Shown piece after piece: positions 47,430-54,541 of a DNA stretch of 64,000 nt (within the stretch, counting starts at the first letter, position 1; each line of letters starts with the position of its first letter). The stretch lies in assembly GCF_014836445.1 (NCBI RefSeq), contig NZ_JACSQV010000006.1:1-64000 (forward strand), in the 5' to 3' direction. Under the pieces are notes generated by a model, which made no database searches, was not told the origin of the DNA, and worked only from the letters and a program-made list of their open reading frames with translations. The position numbers were made by a program, and so were the translations under genes. The DNA is from Cellulomonas avistercoris (GTDB taxonomy: Bacteria > Actinomycetota > Actinomycetes > Actinomycetales > Cellulomonadaceae).

Positions 47430-48674
47430 TCAGGCGCGCGGGGTCGCCTCGGCCAGCAGCGACTGGATGCGGCCGACGCCCTCCGCGAGGTCGTCGTCGC
47501 CCAGGGCGTACGACAGCCGCAGGTAGCCGCTGGGCCCGAACGCCTCGCCGGGCACGACCGCGACCTCGACCTCGTCCAGGATCAGCGACGCGAGCTCGGC
47601 CGACGTCGTGGGGGTGACGCCGCGGATCGTGCGGCCCAGGACGCCCTCGACCGACGGGTAGGCGTAGAACGCGCCCTGCGGCGCGGGGCACCGCACGCCG
47701 TCGATCTGCTCGAGCATGCCGACCATGGTGCGGCGGCGGCGGTCGAACGCCGTGCGCATCGTCTCGACGGCGGACAGGTCGCCCGTCAGGGCGGCCACGG
47801 CCGCGCGCTGCGAGACGTTGGCGACGTTGGACGTCAGGTGCGACTGCAGGTTGGTCGCGGCCTTGATGACGTCGGAGGGCGCGATCATCCAGCCGACGCG
47901 CCAGCCCGTCATGGCGTACGTCTTCGCGACGCCGTTGAGCACGATCGTGGTGTCGGCGAGCTCGGGGACGACGCGCACGATCGGCGTGAACACGGCGTCG
48001 TCGTAGGTCAGGTGCTCGTAGATCTCGTCCGTGATGACCCAGATGCCGTGCTCCAGCGCCCAGCGGCCGATCTCCTCGGTCTGCTCGGGGGAGTAGACCG
48101 CGCCCGTCGGGTTGGACGGCGAGTTGAACAGCAGCGCCTTGGTGCGGGGCGTGCGCGCGGCCTCGAGCTGCTCGACCGTGACCAGGTAGCCCTGGTCGAC
48201 GCCCGCGAACACCTCGACGGGCTCGGCACCCGTCAGGCGGATCGCCTCGGGGTACGTCGTCCAGTACGGCGCGGGCAGCAGGACCTCGTCGCCCGGGTCC
48301 AGGATCGCGGCGAACGCCTGGAAGACGGCCTGCTTGCCGCCGTTCGTCACGAGCACGTCCGCGGGACGCACCTCGTAGCCCGAGTCGCGCAGCGTCTTGG
48401 CGGCGATGGCCTCGCGCAGCACCGGCAGGCCGGCCGCGGGGGAGTAGCGGTGGTTGACCGGGTCGTGCGCGGCGCGCACCGCGGCCTCCACGACGTAGTC
48501 CGGCGTGGGGAAGTCGGGCTCGCCGGCGCCGAAGCCGATCACCGGCCGGCCCGCCGCCTTGAGCGCCTTGGCCTTCGCGTCGACCGCGAGGGTCGCGGAC
48601 TCCGCGATCGCGGCGACCCGGGCGGAGACCCGGGCGCGGGTGGACGTCGTCGTCGGTGCGCTGTGGTCGGTCAC
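47430..48674 (-). CDS. aspC: Class I aspartate-type aminotransferase
   Basis: A 414-aa PLP enzyme: [23 protein letters not shown] Lys251 in [16 protein letters not shown] and a C-terminal [14 protein letters not shown]. Closest to prokaryotic aspartate aminotransferases (class I fold-type I); aspartate as donor is inferred. GTG at 48674 preferred (GAGGA upstream); an earlier in-frame ATG lies in non-conserved sequence. Leftward; divergent from tRNA-Trp. Confidence 0.88.
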   Translation of the reverse strand: MTDHSAPTTTSTRARVSARVAAIAESATLAVDAKAKALKAAGRPVIGFGAGEPDFPTPDYVVEAAVRAAHDPVNHRYSPAAGLPVLREAIAAKTLRDSGYEVRPADVLVTNGGKQAVFQAFAAILDPGDEVLLPAPYWTTYPEAIRLTGAEPVEVFAGVDQGYLVTVEQLEAARTPRTKALLFNSPSNPTGAVYSPEQTEEIGRWALEHGIWVITDEIYEHLTYDDAVFTPIVRVVPELADTTIVLNGVAKTYAMTGWRVGWMIAPSDVIKAATNLQSHLTSNVANVSQRAAVAALTGDLSAVETMRTAFDRRRRTMVGMLEQIDGVRCPAPQGAFYAYPSVEGVLGRTIRGVTPTTSAELASLILDEVEVAVVPGEAFGPSGYLRLSYALGDDDLAEGVGRIQSLLAEATPRA

Positions 48675-48777
48675 GCGGACATCCTCGCAGAGCGGCCCGG
48701 GTCCGCGGCCACGGGATATCACGACGTGGTACGAGACCCCTCGCGCGAGCGGTTCGACCGTACGGCCCCGCGTCGCG

Positions 48778-48783
48778 TACAGT
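48778..48783 (+). promoter_or_regulatory. Candidate -10 element upstream of tRNA-Trp
   Basis: TACAGT lies 112 bp before the tRNA, with TTCGAC (48753-48758) 19 bp upstream as a weak -35. No gene is seen in the 221-bp gap 48675-48895. Confidence 0.35.
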
Positions 48784-48895
48784 GGTCCACCGGCGGTTGA
48801 CGTCCGCCATGATGAAGCACGCCTTCAGGCCGAGCCCGAGATGTTCGGGGTCGTTCGGAGGGTGGTCGCGGAGTCGTGGCGCACCAGGCCGCCGT

Positions 48896-48968
48896 AGGGC
48901 AGTGGCGCAATTGGTAGCGCAGCGGTCTCCAAAACCGCAGGTTGCAGGTTCGAGTCCTGTCTGCCCTG
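48896..48968 (+). tRNA. tRNA-Trp (anticodon CCA)
   Basis: 73 nt: acceptor AGGGCAG pairs with CTGCCCT, D-arm GCGCAATTGGTAGCGC, anticodon loop CTCCAAA giving CCA, T-arm CAGGTTCGAGTCCTG. 3' CCA not encoded. Placed just upstream of secE, as in many actinobacteria. Confidence 0.96.
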
Positions 48969-48984
48969 CGCACGCGACCGGCTC

Positions 48985-49005
48985 GGCCTCGGGACTCCCG
49001 AGGCC
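48985..49005 (+). terminator. Hairpin after tRNA-Trp
   Basis: 9-bp stem GGCCTCGGG / CCCGAGGCC with an ACT loop, 17 bp past the tRNA. Possible terminator or attenuator before secE. Confidence 0.55.
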
Positions 49006-49126
49006 CGGGTCGGTGTCGTGAGCAGGACCGCCGGCCGGTCCGGCGCGTCGCGTCGGCCGGTCCGTCCGTCCTCGACAGCGGCACCCGTCCCCGGGCGTCG
49101 CACCGACGACCAGACAGGGGCCAGAC

Positions 49127-49408
49127 GTGAGCGATACCGCTGCCGCCGCGGCGTCCGACGCCGAGGGCTCGGCTGCCAGCAGGAGCGAGCACGCGCCGCG
49201 TCGCGGCGAGGAGAAGCGCGGGCTGTTCGCGCGCATCGCGCTCTTCGTGCGCCAGGTCGTCGCCGAGCTCAAGAAGGTCGTCCGGCCCACCCGCCAGGAG
49301 CTGGTCACCTACACCAGCGTCGTCCTCGTGTTCGTCACGGTCGTCATGCTGTTCGTGACGCTGATCGACCTGGGCATCGGGAAGCTGACGTTCTGGGTCT
49401 TCGGGTGA
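49127..49408 (+). CDS. secE: Preprotein translocase subunit SecE
   Basis: A 93-aa SecE: hydrophilic N-terminus, conserved amphipathic VRQVVAELKKVVRPTRQELV and one transmembrane helix (TYTSVVLVFVTVVMLFVTLI). Completes the SecYEG channel. GTG start. First gene of the secE-nusG pair, standard beside rplK. Confidence 0.95.
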   Translation: MSDTAAAAASDAEGSAASRSEHAPRRGEEKRGLFARIALFVRQVVAELKKVVRPTRQELVTYTSVVLVFVTVVMLFVTLIDLGIGKLTFWVFG

Positions 49409-49507
49409 CGTACGCCGGCTGACGCCGACGCTCGCCCCACCCGCGTGGCCCCCGGCCGCGCACGCACCGGCCGCGCGCCGGTCCACAACGGAGAAAGCAG
49501 GTTGCAC

Positions 49508-50356
49508 GTGTCGCAGGAGTCGCAGGAGCCCACGTCGGGCGCCGAGGCCGAGCTCGCGGACGCCCTCGCGTCCGTCGAGGCCGTCGAGGCGAGCGCGGGT
49601 GACGAGCTCGCCGACACGGTCGCCGACGACGTCGCCGTCGAGGACGAGGCCGCCGTCGAGGACGACGACACCGCGGACGACGTCGCCGCCGAGGACGACG
49701 CCGCAGCCGAGGACGACGCCGAGGCCGACGCAGGGGACGACGAGATCGACCCCGACGAGGACCCGGTCGCCGCGTTCAAGGCCCAGCTGCGCCGCGTGCC
49801 CGGTGACTGGTTCGTCATCCACTCCTACGCGGGGTACGAGAACCGCGTGAAGGCGAACCTCGAGTCGCGCACGCAGAGCCTCAACATGGAGGACTACATC
49901 CACCAGGTGGAGGTCCCCATGGAGGAGGTCGTCGAGATCAAGAACGCGCAGCGCAAGGTCGTCAAGCGCGTGCGGATCCCCGGCTACGTCCTCGTCCGCA
50001 TGGACCTCACCGACGAGTCGTGGGGTGCCGTGCGCCACACGCCGGGCGTCACCGGGTTCGTCGGCCACACGCACCAGCCCGTGCCGCTCACGCTCGACGA
50101 GGTCTTCTCGATGCTGGCCCCCGCGATCGAGGCGAAGACCCCCGCGCAGCAGGCCGCCAAGGCGTCGAGCAAGCCGGTCGAGGTCGACTTCACGGTCGGC
50201 GAGTCGGTCACCGTCACCGACGGCGGGCCGTTCGACACGCTGCCGGCCACGATCTCCGAGATCAACCCCGAGAACCAGAAGCTCAAGGTCCTCGTCTCGC
50301 TCTTCGGCCGGGAGACCCCGGTCGAGCTGTCCTTCAGCCAGGTCTCCAAGATCTGA
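49508..50356 (+). CDS. nusG: Transcription termination/antitermination protein NusG with acidic N-terminus
   Basis: A 282-aa NusG; the NGN domain begins near residue 97 ([17 protein letters not shown]) and the KOW domain near 235 ([13 protein letters not shown]). The first 90 residues are mainly D, E, A and V, a low-complexity acidic extension typical of actinobacterial NusG. GTG at 49508 used; a TTG two codons earlier (49502) is equally possible because GGAG stands 8 bp before it. Confidence 0.92.
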   Translation: MSQESQEPTSGAEAELADALASVEAVEASAGDELADTVADDVAVEDEAAVEDDDTADDVAAEDDAAAEDDAEADAGDDEIDPDEDPVAAFKAQLRRVPGDWFVIHSYAGYENRVKANLESRTQSLNMEDYIHQVEVPMEEVVEIKNAQRKVVKRVRIPGYVLVRMDLTDESWGAVRHTPGVTGFVGHTHQPVPLTLDEVFSMLAPAIEAKTPAQQAAKASSKPVEVDFTVGESVTVTDGGPFDTLPATISEINPENQKLKVLVSLFGRETPVELSFSQVSKI

Positions 50357-50436
50357 CCTGCTGATCCCCGCCCCGCGGGGTACTGCAACCGGGTCATCGC
50401 CCACGGCGTCGGCCCACGACACGAACGGAAGGCATC

Positions 50437-50868
50437 ATGCCCCCCAAGAAGAAGGTCACCGGGCTGATCAAGCTCCAGATCAACGCCGGTGCCGCGACCC
50501 CCGCGCCGCCGATCGGCCCCGCCCTGGGCCAGCACGGCGTCAACATCATGGAGTTCTGCAAGGCGTACAACGCGGCGACCGAGTCGCAGCGCGGCAACGT
50601 CATCCCCGTCGAGATCACGGTGTACGAGGACCGCTCGTTCACCTTCATCACGAAGACGCCGCCGGCCGCCGAGCTCATCAAGAAGGCCGCGGGCGTGGCC
50701 AAGGGCTCGCCGACGCCGCACACCGTCAAGGTCGGCACGCTGTCGGCCGACCAGGTGCGCGAGATCGCCAGCACCAAGCTCGAGGACCTCAACGCGAACG
50801 ACCTGGCCTCGGCCGAGAAGATCATCGCCGGCACCGCCCGGTCGATGGGCATCAAGGTCGAGGGCTGA
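50437..50868 (+). CDS. rplK: 50S ribosomal protein L11
   Basis: A 143-aa L11 with the N-terminal [20 protein letters not shown] and the C-terminal rRNA-binding domain ([28 protein letters not shown]). Part of the GTPase-associated centre. GGAAGG before the ATG. Confidence 0.97.
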   Translation: MPPKKKVTGLIKLQINAGAATPAPPIGPALGQHGVNIMEFCKAYNAATESQRGNVIPVEITVYEDRSFTFITKTPPAAELIKKAAGVAKGSPTPHTVKVGTLSADQVREIASTKLEDLNANDLASAEKIIAGTARSMGIKVEG

Positions 50869-50892
50869 GCGTCCGCTCCCTCATGAAGGACG

Positions 50893-50923
50893 TGTCGGCG
50901 AGCGCGACCTGCGCTCGCCGACA
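50893..50923 (+). terminator. Intercistronic hairpin between rplK and rplA
   Basis: 13-bp perfect stem (arm TGTCGGCGAGCGC) around a GACCT loop. No U-tract. Could lower read-through into rplA or stabilise the rplK mRNA. Confidence 0.6.
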
Positions 50924-50985
50924 GGTGGCAGGGCCCGTGTGCGGCCCGGATGACCACGACTGCTGACACAAGGAGAAACAGGCAG

Positions 50986-51702
50986 ATGCCCAAGCACAGC
51001 AAGGCGTACCGCGCCGCGGCCGAGAAGCTCGAGGCGGACCGGATCTACACGCCGCTCGAGGCCGTGCGCCTCGCCAAGGAGACGTCGACGACCAAGTACG
51101 ACGCCACCGTCGAGGTCGCGTTCCGCCTCGGTGTCGACCCCCGCAAGGCCGACCAGATGGTCCGCGGCACGGTCAACCTGCCGCACGGCACGGGCAAGAC
51201 CGCCCGCGTCATCGTGTTCGCGAACGGTGAGCGTGCCGAGCAGGCCCGCGCCGCCGGCGCCGACGAGGTCGGCGGCGACGACCTCATCGCCAAGGTCGCG
51301 GACGGCTGGACCGACTTCGACGCCGCCGTCGCGACGCCGGACCTCATGGGCAAGGTCGGTCGACTGGGCAAGGTGCTGGGCCCGCGCGGCCTCATGCCGA
51401 ACCCGAAGACGGGCACCGTGACGATGGACGTGGCCAAGGCCGTGGCCGACATCAAGGGCGGCAAGATCGAATTCCGTGTCGACCGGCACGCGAACCTGCA
51501 CTTCATCATCGGCAAGACCTCCTTCTCGGAGACCCAGCTGGTGGAGAACTACGCCGCCGCGCTGGACGAGATCCTGCGTCTGAAGCCCGCGTCGTCGAAG
51601 GGTCGCTACATCGCCAAGGCGACGCTGTCGACCACGAACGGCCCCGGCATCCCGCTGGACCAGAGCAAGACCCGCAACCTCACGGAGGACGAGGCAGCCT
51701 GA
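50986..51702 (+). CDS. rplA: 50S ribosomal protein L1
   Basis: A 238-aa L1: [15 protein letters not shown], the [15 protein letters not shown] segment and C-terminal [15 protein letters not shown] is 10 bp before the ATG. Downstream, where rplJ would be expected, is the protease-sigma insertion. Confidence 0.97.
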   Translation: MPKHSKAYRAAAEKLEADRIYTPLEAVRLAKETSTTKYDATVEVAFRLGVDPRKADQMVRGTVNLPHGTGKTARVIVFANGERAEQARAAGADEVGGDDLIAKVADGWTDFDAAVATPDLMGKVGRLGKVLGPRGLMPNPKTGTVTMDVAKAVADIKGGKIEFRVDRHANLHFIIGKTSFSETQLVENYAAALDEILRLKPASSKGRYIAKATLSTTNGPGIPLDQSKTRNLTEDEAA

Positions 51703-51721
51703 CGGTCGCCTCCCCACCGCG

Positions 51722-51759
51722 ACGACCGCCTGGCACCCGCGAGGGTGCCGGGCCGTCGT
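51722..51759. terminator. Terminator after rplA
   Basis: 10-bp stem CCTGGCACCC / GGGTGCCGGG with GCGA loop, extended by an outer ACGAC/GTCGT pairing. It lies 20 bp past the rplA stop. Confidence 0.75.
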
Positions 51760-51814
51760 GCGTCACGCGCCGGTCGCACGTGCGCGCCGCCCGGGAGCCC
51801 GTCCGCCGACGCGA

Positions 51815-51847
51815 CAGGGCCCGGTCCCCCCTGCGGACCGGGCCCTG
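51815..51847. terminator. Terminator of the leftward protease-sigma operon
   Basis: 13-bp perfect stem CAGGGCCCGGTCC / GGACCGGGCCCTG with a 7-nt loop, 36 bp beyond the stop of the leftward 174-aa gene. The 180-bp convergent gap 51703-51882 holds only these two terminators. Confidence 0.75.
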
Positions 51848-51882
51848 CGCACCGCCTCGGGGGTCCCGTGACGGTCAGCCCC

Positions 51883-52407
51883 TCACCAGGGCAGCCATGC
51901 GGTGACGCACGTGCCGTCCGCCGTCTCGCAGACCAGCCGCACGGGCCCCTCGGGGCTGGCGGCGAGGCGGAAGTAGCCCACCTCGTCGGTGTCGACGCCC
52001 ACGACGTCGCCGTCGGGCCGGCGCAGCACGACGCGGCCGGGCCGCGCGGGGATGAGCTGGCCCTCGATGCCGCTGTCGGTCACCTCGACCTCGACCCCGA
52101 CACCCTCACCCTCGAACACCAGGGTGCGCGACGGCTGGCCGCTGCGGTCACGGACGCCCGCGAGCTCGTCCCCCGTGCGCGAGTCGTGGACCAGGGAGAG
52201 CAGCAGCAGGTCCGTCGCGAGCTCGTCGCGCAGCGCGAGCATGCCGCGGTGGGCGTGGAACGCCGACGACGCCGCGGCGGTGACCCGGCGCAGCACGTCC
52301 TCCTCCGTGACCGCCTGGACGAGGTCCGCGGCGAGCGCGTCGTCGTCCTCCCACGCGTTCGCGGGGCGTGGCTGCGGGAGGCTCACGTCATCCGAGTGCC
52401 AGGACAT
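51883..52407 (-). CDS. Unknown 174-aa protein, last gene of the protease-sigma operon
   Basis: Not recognised. The first 40 residues are acidic. Residues 35-75 look helical (EEDVLRRVTAAASSAFHAHRG). Residues 90-174 look beta-rich, with alternating hydrophobics and Gly/Pro turns (GIEGQLIPARPGRVVLRRPDG), like a small beta-sandwich of the carboxypeptidase-regulatory type. No signal peptide or membrane segment. It overlaps the sigma gene by 20 bp, and an AAGGAGG site lies 6 bp before its ATG inside that gene. The coupling suggests it acts with the sigma factor, perhaps as inhibitor, adaptor or protease substrate; this is inference. Confidence 0.6.
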   Translation of the reverse strand: MSWHSDDVSLPQPRPANAWEDDDALAADLVQAVTEEDVLRRVTAAASSAFHAHRGMLALRDELATDLLLLSLVHDSRTGDELAGVRDRSGQPSRTLVFEGEGVGVEVEVTDSGIEGQLIPARPGRVVLRRPDGDVVGVDTDEVGYFRLAASPEGPVRLVCETADGTCVTAWLPW

Positions 52408-53029
52408 CGTGGCCTCCTTCGCCGAGCACGGCGCCGGACGGCGTCGCGAGGTAGGTGCGGATGGCCTCCGTCTGACGGAGCCGGGCCAGCCCGCGCTGCC
52501 GGGTGGGGCCGATGGACCCCACGGGGATGCCCAGCCGTGCGGACACCTCCTGGTAGCTCGGGGCCGGGTCGGTCGACAGCAGGAGGAGCAGCTCCCGCTG
52601 GTGCGCGGGCAGCTCGGCCAGCGCGGCCCGCAGCGCCGCGTGCCGCTCGCCGCGCAGCAGCTCGTCGTCGAGCTCGGCGTCGTCCTGGGCGTCGAGACGC
52701 CCGGTCGTCGGGTCGACGGGGATCGAGCGTCGCGCGAGGTTCGACATGCGGATGCACTCGTGGCGGGTCGCGGTGGAGATCCACCCCGGCAGCGCCTCGG
52801 GCTCCCGCAGGTCGCCCAGGTGCTCCAGGAGGTTGAGCCACACCGTCTGCGCGACGTCCTCCGCCTGCTGCGGCGTGAGCCGGAACTGCCGGACCCGGGA
52901 CATCACGAGGTTGGTGTGGCGCCGCACGATCTCCGACCACGACCCCTCGTCGCCCGTGAGCGCGCCCGCCACGAGCTGGGTCGCGGTGCGCTCGCCGTAC
53001 GGTCTGCCCAGCTGTTCTCGGCTGCTCAC
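52388..53029 (-). CDS. ECF-type RNA polymerase sigma factor
   Basis: A 213-aa sigma factor with region 2 (about 31-100: FRLTPQQAEDVAQTVWLNLLEHL, and the -10 contact helix GWISTATRHECIRM) and region 4 (about 140-190: LPAHQRELLLLL, YQEVSARLGIPVGSIGPTRQRG). No domains 1 or 3. No anti-sigma membrane protein lies beside it. Second gene of the leftward operon; 73 bp separate it from the S8 protease. GTG start chosen with AAGGAG 8 bp upstream; longer forms start in non-conserved sequence. Confidence 0.88.
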   Translation of the reverse strand: MSSREQLGRPYGERTATQLVAGALTGDEGSWSEIVRRHTNLVMSRVRQFRLTPQQAEDVAQTVWLNLLEHLGDLREPEALPGWISTATRHECIRMSNLARRSIPVDPTTGRLDAQDDAELDDELLRGERHAALRAALAELPAHQRELLLLLSTDPAPSYQEVSARLGIPVGSIGPTRQRGLARLRQTEAIRTYLATPSGAVLGEGGHDVLALG

Positions 53030-53102
53030 GGCACGGCTCCTTCGCCTGTCGGGTTCGTCCCGAAGGCCATCATGACGCTCGACGAGGCAGGTGCCCAGCA
53101 CG

Positions 53103-54500
53103 TCAGGCTCCTGGGAGGATCTGCAGGGCCCTGCCGAAGCCGGCGACGGGCTTGCCTGCGGCCAGCAGCGCCTGGACGGCCTGCGTCGCGGACAGGGAGT
53201 GCTCGGTCATCGCGCGTGCGATCGCGCCCGACACCTGCGGTGCGGCGAACGACGTCCCGGTCCATCGTGCCCAGGGGTCGGCGGTGAACGTCTGCGGGTC
53301 CGCCGCGAGGTCGGGCGACTGCGCGCCGGCGACATAGGTCGAGACGATCCCCTCGCCGACGGCGGAGACGTCGATCCAGTGTCCTCGGCTCGACCACGTG
53401 CTCGGACGCAGCCCCGCGGTCAGACCCCCGACCGACACGACCCGGCCGAACGCGGCGGGCCAGACCGGCGAGGTGGTGCCGCCGTTGCCGCCGGCGGCCA
53501 CGACCACCGTCTCCCAGCCCCGCGCCATCTCGATCTCGCGCACCACGTCGAACGCGGCCGCGAGCGCCAGCGGTGCCTCGTCGCGGTGCGTCTCGGTGCC
53601 CAGCGACAGGTTCACGATCTGGGCGTTCTCCCGGACGGCCCGGATGAGCGCGCACGCCACGTCGACGTCGGTGGCGGTCCCGCTGGTCGTCAGGACCCGG
53701 TGCACCGTGATCTCGGCCCCGGGCGCGACCTGGGCGACGATGCCCGCCACGAACGTCCCGTGGCCGGCGGACACGTCGAGGTAGCCGTCGGCGGGGTCGG
53801 CGTCGAGGTGGTCGATGTTCGACCCGGTCGCCGCGCCGTCGGGCACGCGCGCCACGCCGGAGAGCCAGCCGTCCCTGCGGGGTGCCTCCACGATCCCGGT
53901 GTCGATGACGGCCACGCGGACGCCGCGCCCGAACGACGGGTCGACCGGGCCGTAGTCCGCGAACGTCGCGAGGCCCGGCGCCGGGACCCCGGCGCACCCC
54001 TTCATGACGGGCGACAGGGGCGTGACGTAGCTGAACGACACCGCGTGGCCCTGCGCCCGGAGATCATCGACGAACCGCGTGAGGCGGGCCTGCGAGTCCT
54101 CGCCGTCCGCGCGGAGCCGCACGACGCGGTCCTCGAGGTCCGTGCACCCGACGTCGACCCGCGTCAGCCCGTCGCGCGCCGCCTCGTCCGCGACGTCCGG
54201 CCACGAGCTCATGCTGACGAGGACCTCGCCACCGACGATGAGCGCCTTCTCGTCCTCCTGCGCCCCCCGCACCACGTCGACCCGGCGCTCGCCCCGGAGC
54301 CACCGGCCGCGCACGCGCTCCCGGATCACGTCGCCCCGACCACGCACACCGGCGTCGTCCGAGTGCCGGGCGAGCTCGGCCGCCTGCCGCGCGACCGCAC
54401 GCCGGACGGCGGGGTCTGCCGCGAGACCGACCGCGGCGGGTGCGTAGTCGCGCCCGAACGGCCGCCCGAGCGATGGGGGATCTGTCCGGTACACGCTCAT
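53103..54500 (-). CDS. Cytoplasmic subtilisin-like S8 serine protease
   Basis: A 465-aa S8 protease. The catalytic triad is intact: Asp200 in VAVIDTGIVE, His247 in SAGHGTFVAGIVA and Ser417 in TGTSFAAPQVSG, with oxyanion Asn339 in AAGGNGG. The N-terminal 190 residues form a separate region of unknown fold. No signal peptide or membrane helix is present, unlike mycosins and exported subtilisins, so it should act inside the cell. ATG start with AGGAGG 6 bp upstream. It leads the operon S8 - sigma - unknown and faces the CHAT gene 41 bp away. Confidence 0.9.
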   Translation of the reverse strand: MSVYRTDPPSLGRPFGRDYAPAAVGLAADPAVRRAVARQAAELARHSDDAGVRGRGDVIRERVRGRWLRGERRVDVVRGAQEDEKALIVGGEVLVSMSSWPDVADEAARDGLTRVDVGCTDLEDRVVRLRADGEDSQARLTRFVDDLRAQGHAVSFSYVTPLSPVMKGCAGVPAPGLATFADYGPVDPSFGRGVRVAVIDTGIVEAPRRDGWLSGVARVPDGAATGSNIDHLDADPADGYLDVSAGHGTFVAGIVAQVAPGAEITVHRVLTTSGTATDVDVACALIRAVRENAQIVNLSLGTETHRDEAPLALAAAFDVVREIEMARGWETVVVAAGGNGGTTSPVWPAAFGRVVSVGGLTAGLRPSTWSSRGHWIDVSAVGEGIVSTYVAGAQSPDLAADPQTFTADPWARWTGTSFAAPQVSGAIARAMTEHSLSATQAVQALLAAGKPVAGFGRALQILPGA

Positions 54501-54525
54501 GTGTCCTCCTGGGTCCGGTTCGCGA

Positions 54526-54535
54526 AGCCTACGAT
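54526..54535. promoter_or_regulatory. Overlapping divergent -10 elements of the S8 operon and CHAT gene
   Basis: TACGAT (54530-54535, plus strand) ends 6 bp before the CHAT ATG, the geometry of a leaderless promoter. TAGGCT (54531 down to 54526, minus strand) would start the S8 operon with a short leader holding its ribosome-binding site. The two boxes share two base pairs, so polymerase could not occupy both at once. -35 elements are weak on both strands. Confidence 0.45.
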
Positions 54536-54541
54536 CAGCGG

